Origin: Candidatus Ribeiella danica
GTDB taxonomy: Bacteria > Chloroflexota > Chloroflexia > Chloroflexales > Roseiflexaceae
DNA: 64,000 nucleotides
Reading direction: 5' to 3'
Assembly: GCA_016717335.1 (NCBI GenBank)
Contig: JADKFS010000001.1
Span: 620,001-684,000, forward strand
The notes under the pieces are model-generated. The model was not told the DNA's origin. It made no database searches and was given only the letters and a program-made list of their open reading frames with translations. This document shows, piece by piece, positions 43,124 through 51,043 of this stretch (position 1 is the stretch's first letter; each line of letters opens with the position of its first letter). The translations under genes were made by a program, and so were the position numbers.

Positions 43124-44581
43124 ATGACCCTGCGCAGCCGCCTGACACTCTCCTACGTCAGCTTCTTCGCCATCGCGCTGATCGCCCTGGACATCGGGCT
43201 GTACCTGATCGCGCGCCAGGCGCTGATCAACAGCATCGACAACGAGCTGCAGCTCGGCGCGCAGCTGGTGCAGCAGGACTTTACCGACAGCAACGAGGCG
43301 CTGCTGGCCTACTTCGGCGAGCGCCGCAAGCTGCTCGTGTCGGTGAGCGGCTTCGGCGCGACCAACCTTGGCGCGCAGGTGTTCAAGCAGGACGGCACGC
43401 TGTTCACCGGCTCGCCGAACCTGTCGGAGACGCTGCCGGCTGACCAAGCGCTGCTGACCAAAGCCTTCGATCGCGTCTCCTCGGTGCTGACTGTGGACGC
43501 CGGCGAGGTGCGGCTGCGCGAGCTGTACACGCCGCTGATCTTTAGGGACCGGGTCGTCGGCGTGCTGCAGATCGTGCGCTCGATGAAGGAGACCGAGCTG
43601 GCGCTGAAGCTGCTGTTCTACGCGCTGCTCGGCGGCGGCCTGGTGGTGCTTCTGGCGGCCGCGCGCGGCGGCGCCTGGCTGACGCGCGCCGCGTTCAGGC
43701 CGATCGACGAGGTCACCCACACCGCCCAGGGCATCGTGCGCGCCGAGGATCTCAGCCGGCGCGTGCCGGTGCCGCCGGCCCAGGATGAGCTGCAGCGCCT
43801 CACGATCACGATCAACGACCTGCTGGCACGCCTGGAGGCGCTGTTCAGCGCGCAGCGCCGCTTCGTCGCCGATGTCTCGCACGAGCTGCGCACGCCGCTG
43901 GCGGCCATGCAGGGCAACCTGGAAGTGCTCGACCGCGGCGCCGCGCGCGACCCGGGGCTGCTGGCCGAGTCGCTGGCCGATATGCGCCGCGAGGTCGCCC
44001 GGCTGATCCGGATGGCCAACGACCTGCTGCTGCTGGCCCAGAGCGAGGCCGGCGTCCAGCTGCGGCGCGAGCCGGTCGAGCTGGACACGCTGCTGCTCGA
44101 AGTGCACCGCGAGTTGCGCCCGCTGGCCGACGGCATCCAGCTGCGGATCGGCGAAGAAGACCAGATCGTCGTCCAGGGCGACCGCGACCGAATCAAGCAG
44201 GCGCTGCTCAACCTGGGCGTCAACGCGCTCCAGCACACCCCGCCGGGCGGCAGCGTCACGCTGGCGCTAGCCCGCGCGGACGGTAAGGCCGCGCTCACGG
44301 TGGCCGACAGCGGCGCCGGCATCGGCTCGGACGACCTGCCGCACATCTTCGACCGCTTCTACCGCGCCGACCCCTCGCGATCGCGCAACCGCGGCGGGGC
44401 CGGCCTGGGCCTGGCGATCGTCAAGTGGATCGCGGACGCGCACGGTGGCCAGGTTGAGGTCACCAGCACACCAGGCTCCGGCAGCCGGTTCTCGCTGCTC
44501 CTGCCGTTCGACGAGCCGCTCGAGTACGAGCTGAGATCATTACAATTGATTCACAACACGCCGCATCACGCTAACGAATAG
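43124..44581 (+). CDS. two-component sensor histidine kinase
   Basis: A 485-residue membrane kinase. TM1 about 8-32 and TM2 about 164-188 bracket a 130-residue sensor domain. HAMP follows, then H-box 'VADVSHELRTPLAAMQGNLEVL' (His about 253), N-box 'LLNLGVNALQHTPPGG', G1 'DSGAGIGSDDLPHIFDRFYRAD' and G2 'GAGLGLAIVKWI'. It is complete and probably active. AAGG at 7 bases supports ATG 43124; a GTG at 43091 is the alternative. No response regulator gene is adjacent, so its partner is encoded elsewhere. Architecture resembles CpxA/BaeS-like envelope sensors. Confidence 0.93.
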   Translation: MTLRSRLTLSYVSFFAIALIALDIGLYLIARQALINSIDNELQLGAQLVQQDFTDSNEALLAYFGERRKLLVSVSGFGATNLGAQVFKQDGTLFTGSPNLSETLPADQALLTKAFDRVSSVLTVDAGEVRLRELYTPLIFRDRVVGVLQIVRSMKETELALKLLFYALLGGGLVVLLAAARGGAWLTRAAFRPIDEVTHTAQGIVRAEDLSRRVPVPPAQDELQRLTITINDLLARLEALFSAQRRFVADVSHELRTPLAAMQGNLEVLDRGAARDPGLLAESLADMRREVARLIRMANDLLLLAQSEAGVQLRREPVELDTLLLEVHRELRPLADGIQLRIGEEDQIVVQGDRDRIKQALLNLGVNALQHTPPGGSVTLALARADGKAALTVADSGAGIGSDDLPHIFDRFYRADPSRSRNRGGAGLGLAIVKWIADAHGGQVEVTSTPGSGSRFSLLLPFDEPLEYELRSLQLIHNTPHHANE

Positions 44582-44654
44582 CTTATCTGCGATGCCTCCC
44601 TATCCCGCGCATTCGAAAGGGAAGGCTGTTGCGCGAAGCTGTTCGCTGGCCGGA

Positions 44655-44770
44655 TAACCCCCCGACCCGCTCCCCTGCCAGGGGAGCGGCGATATTCTTG
44701 GCATCAAGGTGCGGTCGCTCTGCGACCGCACCTTGATGCCAAAAGGATAACCCTCGCTCTCCCGCTGGGA
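44655..44770. repeat. composite hairpin element, copy at 44.7 kb
   Basis: Central stem 44698-44718 pairs perfectly with 44722-44742 (21 bp, loop tct), preceded by 'gctcccctgccaggggagc' and followed by a degenerate 'tctcccgctggga' hairpin. The G-rich right end is largely missing. No gene in 44582-44901. Confidence 0.85.
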
Positions 44771-44828
44771 AAGTTGAATTTTCGTTTATCTGGCGGCGCG
44801 CAAGGCCACTGGAATAGTAAAAACAGCG

Positions 44829-44837
44829 TGCTATAAT
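44829..44837 (+). promoter_or_regulatory. extended -10 element TGCTATAAT
   Basis: Perfect TGnTATAAT 64 bases upstream of ATG 44902. Confidence 0.55.
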
Positions 44838-44901
44838 CTCTAGTGAATACTAGGTCCATCGTCTTCCGACCGCAGATTGCCACGCAGCAGGACAAACAAC
44901 C

Positions 44902-46539
44902 ATGCAAAAAGCGCACCCTATGATCCGCGCCAATACGGATCTCGAATGGCTGCGACGCAGCCGGCTGGTGAATATCTGTCTGCTTGTGATCAGCCTGACC
45001 CTGGCGGTCGCCGTCGGCGCCGGGATCGGGATGCGCCTAAACGAGGGGCTATTGGATGGATCCTTGTTCCCGGCAGCGCTGCCGCTGGCAGTTGCGGTCT
45101 GGCTGCTGATCGCATTTCTGTTTAGCCGCGCGCGCCGGCCGCGGGTCGCGGCCGCGATGGTCGTGGCCCTGGCGCTGGCTGCGCTTGGGCTGGCCGGCTA
45201 TCTCCTGCCGGCCTACCTGCTCGTCCTCATGCCCTTCGCCACGCTTCCGATCGCCCTGGCAGCGCTGCTCCTGAGCCGGCGCGCGGTCTACGCCGTGACG
45301 ATCCTCACGATTCTGACGATCGTTGGCGCCGATCTGGCGGCGCAGCAGCTGCCGCCGCCCGCGCTTGGGTTCACCCTGCCGCCGCCCAGCCCAGTCCTGG
45401 CGGCCAATCTGGCGGCCCTGGCGCTGATCTTCCTGGCAATGATCCTGGCGCCGCTGCGCGGCGAGCTCGCGCGCGCGTTCGACCTGCTGCGGCAGCGCGA
45501 GGCCGCGCAGGCGCGCGCCGAGCTGGCCCAGCGCAGCGCCGAGAGCGCGCGCGACACGGCGCTCGCGCAGCTCAACCGGCAGCAGCAAAACTTCGAAAGC
45601 GTGGTCCAGCATATCACCGATGGGGTCGTCGCCGTCAGCAGCGCCGGAAAGATCGTGCGCGCCAACGCGACCGCCCGCAGCCTCTGGTCGGAGATCGCAG
45701 CGGGCGAGCTGGTCGGCCAGCGCTTCGACCAGCTGCGCTCGGCGCTGACTGGCCCGACTGCCGCGGCGCAGTACGTCGACATCGTCGAGCTGCCCGAGGA
45801 GCGGCCCGAGCGCGACGCCGGCTACACCCACGTGCTGCTCGATCAGCGCGAGCGCGCGCGGCTGGCGCGCCTGCGCGGCGAGCTGCTCAGCCTGCTGGCC
45901 GACGAGATGCGCAACCCGCTGACATCCATGGTCACCGCGCTCGAGATGACGCTCGGCCAGAACTTGCCGGAGGGCGCCGACCGCGTACTGGTCGGCGCGC
46001 GCCGCAGCGGCCAGCGCCTGCTCGACCTGATCACGACCATGCTCGAGATCAATCAGCTCGAACACAACCCGAACTTGCTCCGGCGCACCCCAGCCTCGCT
46101 CCGCCCGATCCTCGACGCCGGCATCGCGCAGACCACGCCGCTCCAGCACCAGGGCGCCGTCACGGTCGTCGTCGAGTACAGCGGCGACGGCACGGCGATG
46201 CTCGACAGCGATCGGATGCGGCGCGCGTTCGTCCACCTGCTCGAGCACGCCATTCGCCAGAGCCCGCCGTACAGCACCGTGCAGGTTCGAACCGAGTGCC
46301 TGCACGACTCGGTCGTCGTGCGGATCAGCGACCAGGGGCCGGGCCTCACGCCGCAGCAGCGCGAGACGCTGTTCGACCAGCGCGTGGCGCCCGACGAGCG
46401 CAAGGGGCCGTCGCTCGGCCTGGCGTTCAGCAAGCTGGTGGTCGAAACCCACGGCGGGCGGATCGCGGTCGAGAGCAGCGGCAGCCAGGGCAGCACCTAC
46501 ATGGTCACCCTGCCGATCGAAAAGCACGTCGAGGCATAA
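44902..46539 (+). CDS. membrane sensor with degenerate histidine kinase core
   Basis: A 545-residue protein with six or so N-terminal TM helices (about 22-190), a coiled coil (about 195-225), a PAS-like sensor ('VVQHITDGVVAVSSAGKIVRANATARSLW') and a kinase core. The phosphorylation box reads 'LLADEMRNPLTSMVTALEM', aligning with SHELRTPL but with Asp in place of the phospho-acceptor His. The N-box ('VHLLEHAIRQSPP') lacks the usual Asn. G1 ('DQGPGLT') and G2 ('GPSLGLAFSKLVVETHGG') remain. It therefore probably cannot autophosphorylate and may act as an allosteric partner of another kinase. The reading frame is intact, arguing against simple decay. Confidence 0.85.
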   Translation: MQKAHPMIRANTDLEWLRRSRLVNICLLVISLTLAVAVGAGIGMRLNEGLLDGSLFPAALPLAVAVWLLIAFLFSRARRPRVAAAMVVALALAALGLAGYLLPAYLLVLMPFATLPIALAALLLSRRAVYAVTILTILTIVGADLAAQQLPPPALGFTLPPPSPVLAANLAALALIFLAMILAPLRGELARAFDLLRQREAAQARAELAQRSAESARDTALAQLNRQQQNFESVVQHITDGVVAVSSAGKIVRANATARSLWSEIAAGELVGQRFDQLRSALTGPTAAAQYVDIVELPEERPERDAGYTHVLLDQRERARLARLRGELLSLLADEMRNPLTSMVTALEMTLGQNLPEGADRVLVGARRSGQRLLDLITTMLEINQLEHNPNLLRRTPASLRPILDAGIAQTTPLQHQGAVTVVVEYSGDGTAMLDSDRMRRAFVHLLEHAIRQSPPYSTVQVRTECLHDSVVVRISDQGPGLTPQQRETLFDQRVAPDERKGPSLGLAFSKLVVETHGGRIAVESSGSQGSTYMVTLPIEKHVEA

Positions 46540-46685
46540 GAAATAACGGTTCTACTGAGCTCGTTAAAGGAGCGGGAATCTCTATGGCTTTGCCTGCGGC
46601 ATACTTCTTGCAAACTAATATGTGATACAATACACATAGTTAAATAGGCAGCTTCACGAAGGCTCACGACGAGGTAAGCGATTTC

Positions 46686-46694
46686 TGGTATGAT
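46686..46694 (+). promoter_or_regulatory. extended -10 element TGGTATGAT
   Basis: A TGnTATGAT match 59 bases upstream of ATG 46754, within an AT-richer leader (46600-46740). Confidence 0.45.
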
Positions 46695-46753
46695 CAATCT
46701 ACCAGCGCCGTCGGTGGGTCTTCGCTCTTTTTTTTCCGTGCGAGAAGCAGACA

Positions 46754-47401
46754 ATGATGTTCCTGACCGTCAGCGACGAGGTCGTGCCTGCCATCTACAG
46801 CCTGAGCATCAAGGAGCGATTTCAAGGCATCCAGGCTGTATTCGGCTGCGGTGATCTGCCGCCGTACTACCTTGAGTTCATCGTGACCATGCTCGGGGTA
46901 CCCTGCTTCTACGTCCACGGCAATCACAACGGCGTGGAGTACACCGAGGAGGGGACTGAGCTGCTGGAGCCGCGCGGGTGCGTGCTGGTGGATGGGCGCA
47001 GCATCCTTCACGAAGGGCTGCTGATCGCCGGGCTGGGCGGCAGCATTCGCTACAATCAGGAGTCAGACGAGCAGTACACCGAGTCTCAGATGCTGCTGCG
47101 GCTGTGGGCGCTGGCGCCACGCTTGCTCCTGAACCGGCTGCGCCACGGGCGCTACCTGGATGTGATGCTGACACACGCGCCGCCGCTTGGCATCCATAAC
47201 GGGCCGGACTACCCGCACCGCGGCTTTGGCGCGTTCCTGACGCTGATGGATCTGTTCCAGCCGCGCTACCTCATTCACGGGCATATCCATCGCTCGTATG
47301 GGTTTAGCGCGGTGACGGAGACGCGCTACAAGCAGACAATGGTGCTCAATACGGCCGGCTTTCGTCTGCTGACGGTCGGCGCCGAGCGATCGGTGAGCTG
47401 A
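46754..47401 (+). CDS. calcineurin-like metallophosphoesterase
   Basis: A 215-residue single-domain phosphoesterase with 'CGDLPPYYLEFIV', 'YVHGNHNGVEY', 'LTHAPPLGIHN' and 'LIHGHIHRSYGF', the metal-ligand blocks of the family. The first block, normally D-x-H, is 'TVSDEV', with the Asp but not the His. One metal site may therefore be altered, as in a subset of cytosolic homologues. The substrate is unknown. The preceding 46540-46753 gap carries the probable promoter. It is followed by the DUF4032-like gene on the same strand 180 bases on. Confidence 0.88.
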   Translation: MMFLTVSDEVVPAIYSLSIKERFQGIQAVFGCGDLPPYYLEFIVTMLGVPCFYVHGNHNGVEYTEEGTELLEPRGCVLVDGRSILHEGLLIAGLGGSIRYNQESDEQYTESQMLLRLWALAPRLLLNRLRHGRYLDVMLTHAPPLGIHNGPDYPHRGFGAFLTLMDLFQPRYLIHGHIHRSYGFSAVTETRYKQTMVLNTAGFRLLTVGAERSVS

Positions 47402-47583
47402 CCAAGGAACAGCTGGGGCGAAGTCGCTCCAGGCGACCCTTCCAGACTGTATTTACGACACGTGTTTCGTCGCCGGTCGCTCGGGCGAGCGGCTGCGGAA
47501 TACGCAACATATTACGCGAGAAGGCGATCAAGGCTACGATCGCCATGTGACGCAGAGGTCCAGCGTGAACAACAGGAGACATG

Positions 47584-48501
47584 ATGAATAGCACCTGGGC
47601 CATGCGAACCTCGCAACAGCACTTTCAAGAAGCCCGTCGCAAAGCGCTCCTGGCCGAGCTGCTCGACTCGCTGCGCCGGCAGCCCACCGATATGCTATCG
47701 CTCGAAGATGTCCGCGCGCGGCTGAACATCCGTGGGCAGCGCTCGATCGGCAACCAGGTCGTGTCGCTCGACCATATCATCGGCAGCGAAGGGCGCTACG
47801 GCGACTTCGACCGGCGGTTCCTGCCGCGCTCCGACACGCTCCGGCATCGCTGGAGCAGTATCGACCGCGCTATGCTGCAGTCGGTCGAGCTGCCGCCAGT
47901 CGACCTGTGGAAGATCGGCGACGTCTACTTCGTGCGCGACGGCAACCACCGCGTGTCGGTCGCGCGGCGGCAGGGCCAGCAGTACATCGACGCCTACGTG
48001 ACCGAGCTGCTGGTCGACGTGCCGCTCAGCCCCGACCTGTCGATGCGCGACCTGCTGCTGAAAGAGGAGTACAGCGACTTCCTGGAGTGGACCAACCTGC
48101 ACGATCTGCGGCCCGACGAGCGGGTCGAGTTTAGCGAGCTTGGCGGCTACCTCGACCTGGTGCGGCATATCAACGCGCACCGCTACTACCTCGGCCAGGA
48201 TCTGGGCCGCGACATCGGCCGCGACGAGGCTGTCGGCGACTGGTACGACAGCGTCTACATGCCGATCGTGGCAGTGATCCGCGAGCAGCAGCTGCTGAAG
48301 TTCTTCCCCGGCCGCACCGAGGCCGACCTGTACCGCTGGATCGTCGAGCACCGCTGGTATATGCGCGAGCGCATCGGCGAGGACCCCGGGGCGCAGGCCG
48401 CCAGCAGCGATTATGTCGAGCATTTTGGGCAGAAGGGCCTGGCCGACTCGCTCGGGGAGGCGCTGCGCGGCGCGCTCCAGAAGCTGGGCGTACGCCTCTA
48501 A
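47584..48501 (+). CDS. DUF4032-like/ParB-N-fold protein
   Basis: A 305-residue protein. The core 'VSLDHIIGSEGRYGDFDRRFLPRSDTLRHRWSSID' and 'ELPPVDLWKIGDVYFVRDGNHRVSVARRQG' resembles the ParB/sulfiredoxin-like fold (GxxxVxDGNHRVxVA). The C-terminal part ('LYRWIVEHRWYMRERIG') resembles DUF4032 proteins. No DNA-binding helix-turn-helix of true ParB is seen. The function is unknown; such proteins may hydrolyse or bind nucleotides. ATG 47584 is preferred to 47581 because AGGAG is then 5-6 bases away. A strong hairpin follows the gene. Confidence 0.72.
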   Translation: MNSTWAMRTSQQHFQEARRKALLAELLDSLRRQPTDMLSLEDVRARLNIRGQRSIGNQVVSLDHIIGSEGRYGDFDRRFLPRSDTLRHRWSSIDRAMLQSVELPPVDLWKIGDVYFVRDGNHRVSVARRQGQQYIDAYVTELLVDVPLSPDLSMRDLLLKEEYSDFLEWTNLHDLRPDERVEFSELGGYLDLVRHINAHRYYLGQDLGRDIGRDEAVGDWYDSVYMPIVAVIREQQLLKFFPGRTEADLYRWIVEHRWYMRERIGEDPGAQAASSDYVEHFGQKGLADSLGEALRGALQKLGVRL

Positions 48502-48526
48502 TACCAGCTTCGCTTGATTGGCTATG

Positions 48527-48604
48527 CTTTCGGCTGCGCTGCGCGACTTCGTCGCGCAGCGCAGCCGAAAGAGTTATTTCGGGGGCGGCTTCGCCGCCCC
48601 CGAA
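48527..48604. terminator. two consecutive strong hairpins after the DUF4032-like gene
   Basis: 48527-48547 pairs perfectly with 48551-48571 (21 bp, loop ttc), and 48578-48589 pairs with 48593-48604 (12 bp, loop ttc). They lie between convergent genes and can form on both strands. No U-tract is present, so a structural or Rho-assisted role is as likely as intrinsic termination. Confidence 0.65.
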
Positions 48605-48651
48605 CCCCCACCAGAACGTACGTGTTCACCCGAACTTGGGATAAAACATCG

Positions 48652-49947
48652 CTACCGCTGGCAGGCGAGCGCGTCGGCCTGCATCGCCGCCGCGGCGTCC
48701 GCCTGCGTCTGCTCGCCCATCAGGACCGGCGGCAGCTCGGCCCGGATGGCGCCCCAGGCGCAGCGCAGCCCCTGGATCGGCGGCAGGGCCGCCGCGCGCT
48801 CGGCGCTGGCGGCCGCGGCCGCCAGCGCCGGGTCGCCCGTCACCGCCGGGTCGGCCAGGGCGGCGCGCAGGGCAGGCAGGCGCTGTAGCTCGCGCGCGAT
48901 CCGCGCCTGGGCGGCGGGCTGGGCCAGCGCGGCGCCGAGCGCCCGCGCCTGGCTCAGGCGCTCGCCGTCGAGCGCGCGGCTGTACATCAGGTAGATCCCG
49001 TCGAGCGGGGCCGCCGCAGCCAGCCCGGTGGCATCCACCACCGGCAGCGGCGCGATGCCCAGGTCGAGCGTGTCCGAGTAGGCCCGGTAGCCCTCCAGCG
49101 ACCAGTCGCCGTCGATCGCGAAGGCGGCGCGCCCGCGCCGGAACAGCCGCACGCCATCCTGGTAGGTCGAGGGCGGCGGCGGGCCGGACGAGCGAAGCTC
49201 GCGCACGAGATTGAGCGCCGCGACCGTCTGGGGCGTGTCGAGCGTGGGTGCGCCGTCGGGGCTGATCGGCGTGGCGCCAAAGCCGGCCAGCCAGGCCGAA
49301 AACCAGCGCGGCTCGGCCCAGCCGGCCACCAGGCCGTACCGGTCGCCGCCGGTCAGCCGGCGCGCGCTGGCGATCAGCTCGTCGGTCGTGCGCGGCGGCC
49401 GGTCCACGCTGCCGCGGTTATACAGCAGCAGCAGGGCGCCCTGCGCCGCCACAGGCGTTCCCCAGCGCCGCCCCTCAAGCGTCGCGCCGGCGATCACCGC
49501 CGGCAGAAACGCCGCGTCGTCCAGCCGGTCGTCGGGCGGCTGCAGCAGCCCAGCGGCCTGCAGCGAGGCCAGCTCCTCTTGGGTGCCCCAGAGCAGATCG
49601 GGCGGCCGCACGCTGCTGAGCGCGTCGGCGCGAATGTCGGCCAGCATCCCGTCGGCGCTCTTGCCGACGACCGCGACCTCCACGCCGAGCGTCTGGCCCA
49701 GATCGGCCAGCAGGGCCCGCAGCGCCGCCAGCTCCGGCCCCTCGGCGATGGCCCAGAGCACCAGGGCGCTCGGCGGCGGGGTCGGCGCGGACACAGCCGT
49801 GACCGGCGGGACAGCTGTCAGCCGGGGGGCGGCGGTTGGGACGCTGGTCGGCCCGACGGGCGCCGGCGTCGGCCGGGCCGGCGCGGATTGGCACCCGGCC
49901 AGCAGGAAGATCAGCAGGAGCGCGCGCAGGTGGGCTTTCGGCAGCAT
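48652..49947 (-). CDS. ABC-type extracellular solute-binding lipoprotein
   Basis: A 431-residue protein with a lipoprotein signal ('LLLIFLLAGC', Cys about 19) and a Pro/Thr-rich linker. A family-1-type sugar-binding-protein fold follows ('LVLWAIAEGPELAALRALLADLGQTLGVEVAVV', 'ALLLLYNRGSVDRPPRTTDELIASARRLTGGD', 'RRGRAAFAIDGDWSLEGYR'). It would capture a solute, probably a saccharide, outside the membrane for an ABC importer. No permease or ATPase gene is adjacent, so it either serves a transporter encoded elsewhere or has a sensor role. Confidence 0.88.
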   Translation of the reverse strand: MLPKAHLRALLLIFLLAGCQSAPARPTPAPVGPTSVPTAAPRLTAVPPVTAVSAPTPPPSALVLWAIAEGPELAALRALLADLGQTLGVEVAVVGKSADGMLADIRADALSSVRPPDLLWGTQEELASLQAAGLLQPPDDRLDDAAFLPAVIAGATLEGRRWGTPVAAQGALLLLYNRGSVDRPPRTTDELIASARRLTGGDRYGLVAGWAEPRWFSAWLAGFGATPISPDGAPTLDTPQTVAALNLVRELRSSGPPPPSTYQDGVRLFRRGRAAFAIDGDWSLEGYRAYSDTLDLGIAPLPVVDATGLAAAAPLDGIYLMYSRALDGERLSQARALGAALAQPAAQARIARELQRLPALRAALADPAVTGDPALAAAAASAERAAALPPIQGLRCAWGAIRAELPPVLMGEQTQADAAAAMQADALACQR

Positions 49948-50192
49948 GGGGCGGGACTCGACAGAGCTGCAGCAGAGGCGGCGGCCGGGAGCCGGCCGTC
50001 AGAGCGCCCGATCGCCTGATCAAGCGCGCCGCTGCAGAGGGCTTCAGGTTTAGGCGGCCTATGGTAGCACAAATCCGGCGTGCGCGCACGCGGCGATGCG
50101 CCGGAGGGTGTGACGTCTTCTTTTGCACAGCGCACCAACCGCTGGCCCGTGACCGGGCGGGCTGCCGCGAGCTTATGAAGATGACCGAACTA

Positions 50193-50295
50193 ATCGGGTA
50201 TATTGCGCCATGAAACCCGTCGGGTCGGCGGGCGATGGCAGCGCGTGACGATACCGCCCTCCACGGCCGACCCGACAGGTTTATGAATACCCGAT
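50193..50295. repeat. 103-bp imperfect palindrome in the solute-binding/XRE gap
   Basis: Outer arms atcgggtat (50193-50201) and atacccgat (50287-50295); inner arms 50213-50228 and 50267-50282 pair at 15 of 16 positions (aaaccYgtcgggtcgg type). The remainder of 49948-50374 shows no supported gene. It could be an operator or a small mobile repeat. Confidence 0.65.
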
Positions 50296-50374
50296 GTAAT
50301 GTTCAACGTTCATTGGCCCGCCGGCGTGCTTTATGAGAGCGGGGGCGACGATGAGGGCCAACAGCGCAGAGCGC

Positions 50375-50905
50375 CTAGATCGACTCGTGCGCCGCCGACA
50401 CCATCAGCGCCACCACCGGATCGGGGCCAACCGACTCCCAGCGGGCCGAGGACGATCGCCGCACCAGCAGCGTATCGCCGGCGTCGAGCTCGTATGACTC
50501 AGCGCCAATTTGGCAGTGCAGCTGGCCGGCGCTCAGAAAGATCAGCTGCTCGCCGTTCATCGCCTGGGCCGCGCCGGGCTGCGCCTCGATCAGCCAGGCG
50601 CTCAGATCGGCCCCGGGCGGGGTGAGCCCGTAGACGTGTACGCTGGCACGCGCCGGGCTCAGGCGCGGCCGCTCGTTCGCGCGCACGACCACCGCCGCCG
50701 GCCCCTCGTCCTCGCCCTCGAAGAAATGAGTCATCGGGACGCCGAAGAACTGAGCGAGCTTGCGCAAGTTGCCGACCGAGATATTGACCTGATCGCGCTC
50801 CAGTCGACTCAGAAACGACGGAGTGAGCCCGGCTCCATCCGCGACATCCTGGAGAGTCTGACTGTGCTCCTGACGTAGCTTCGCGATTCGTTGTCCCAGT
50901 GACAT
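50375..50905 (-). CDS. XRE-type regulator with C-terminal cupin
   Basis: A 176-residue regulator. The N-terminal helix-turn-helix (about 5-60) is 'GQRIAKLRQEHSQTLQDVADGAGLTPSFLSRLERDQVNISVGNLRKLAQFFGVP'-like (shown by its LSRLERD and NISVGNLRKLA motifs). The C-terminal cupin (about 100-170) includes 'EQLIFLSAGQLHCQIGAESYELDAGDTLLVR'-type strands. XRE-cupin proteins repress or activate metabolic genes in response to a small ligand held in the cupin. The His/Glu metal set of the cupin is incomplete. GAGAGG precedes ATG 50905. The regulated gene is not evident; autoregulation is possible. Confidence 0.92.
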   Translation of the reverse strand: MSLGQRIAKLRQEHSQTLQDVADGAGLTPSFLSRLERDQVNISVGNLRKLAQFFGVPMTHFFEGEDEGPAAVVVRANERPRLSPARASVHVYGLTPPGADLSAWLIEAQPGAAQAMNGEQLIFLSAGQLHCQIGAESYELDAGDTLLVRRSSSARWESVGPDPVVALMVSAAHESI

Positions 50906-51043
50906 GGCTAGCCTCTCTTCTGAGGGGAGGGATGGGTGGCACCCGCCGCGTACCCCGCCTGGTATGAGCTCTGCAAACGAGATCGAGTGGCAAGATTCTT
51001 GCCGCGAATAGGGGATTTTTGAATATATATCCGTTCCACAGTA

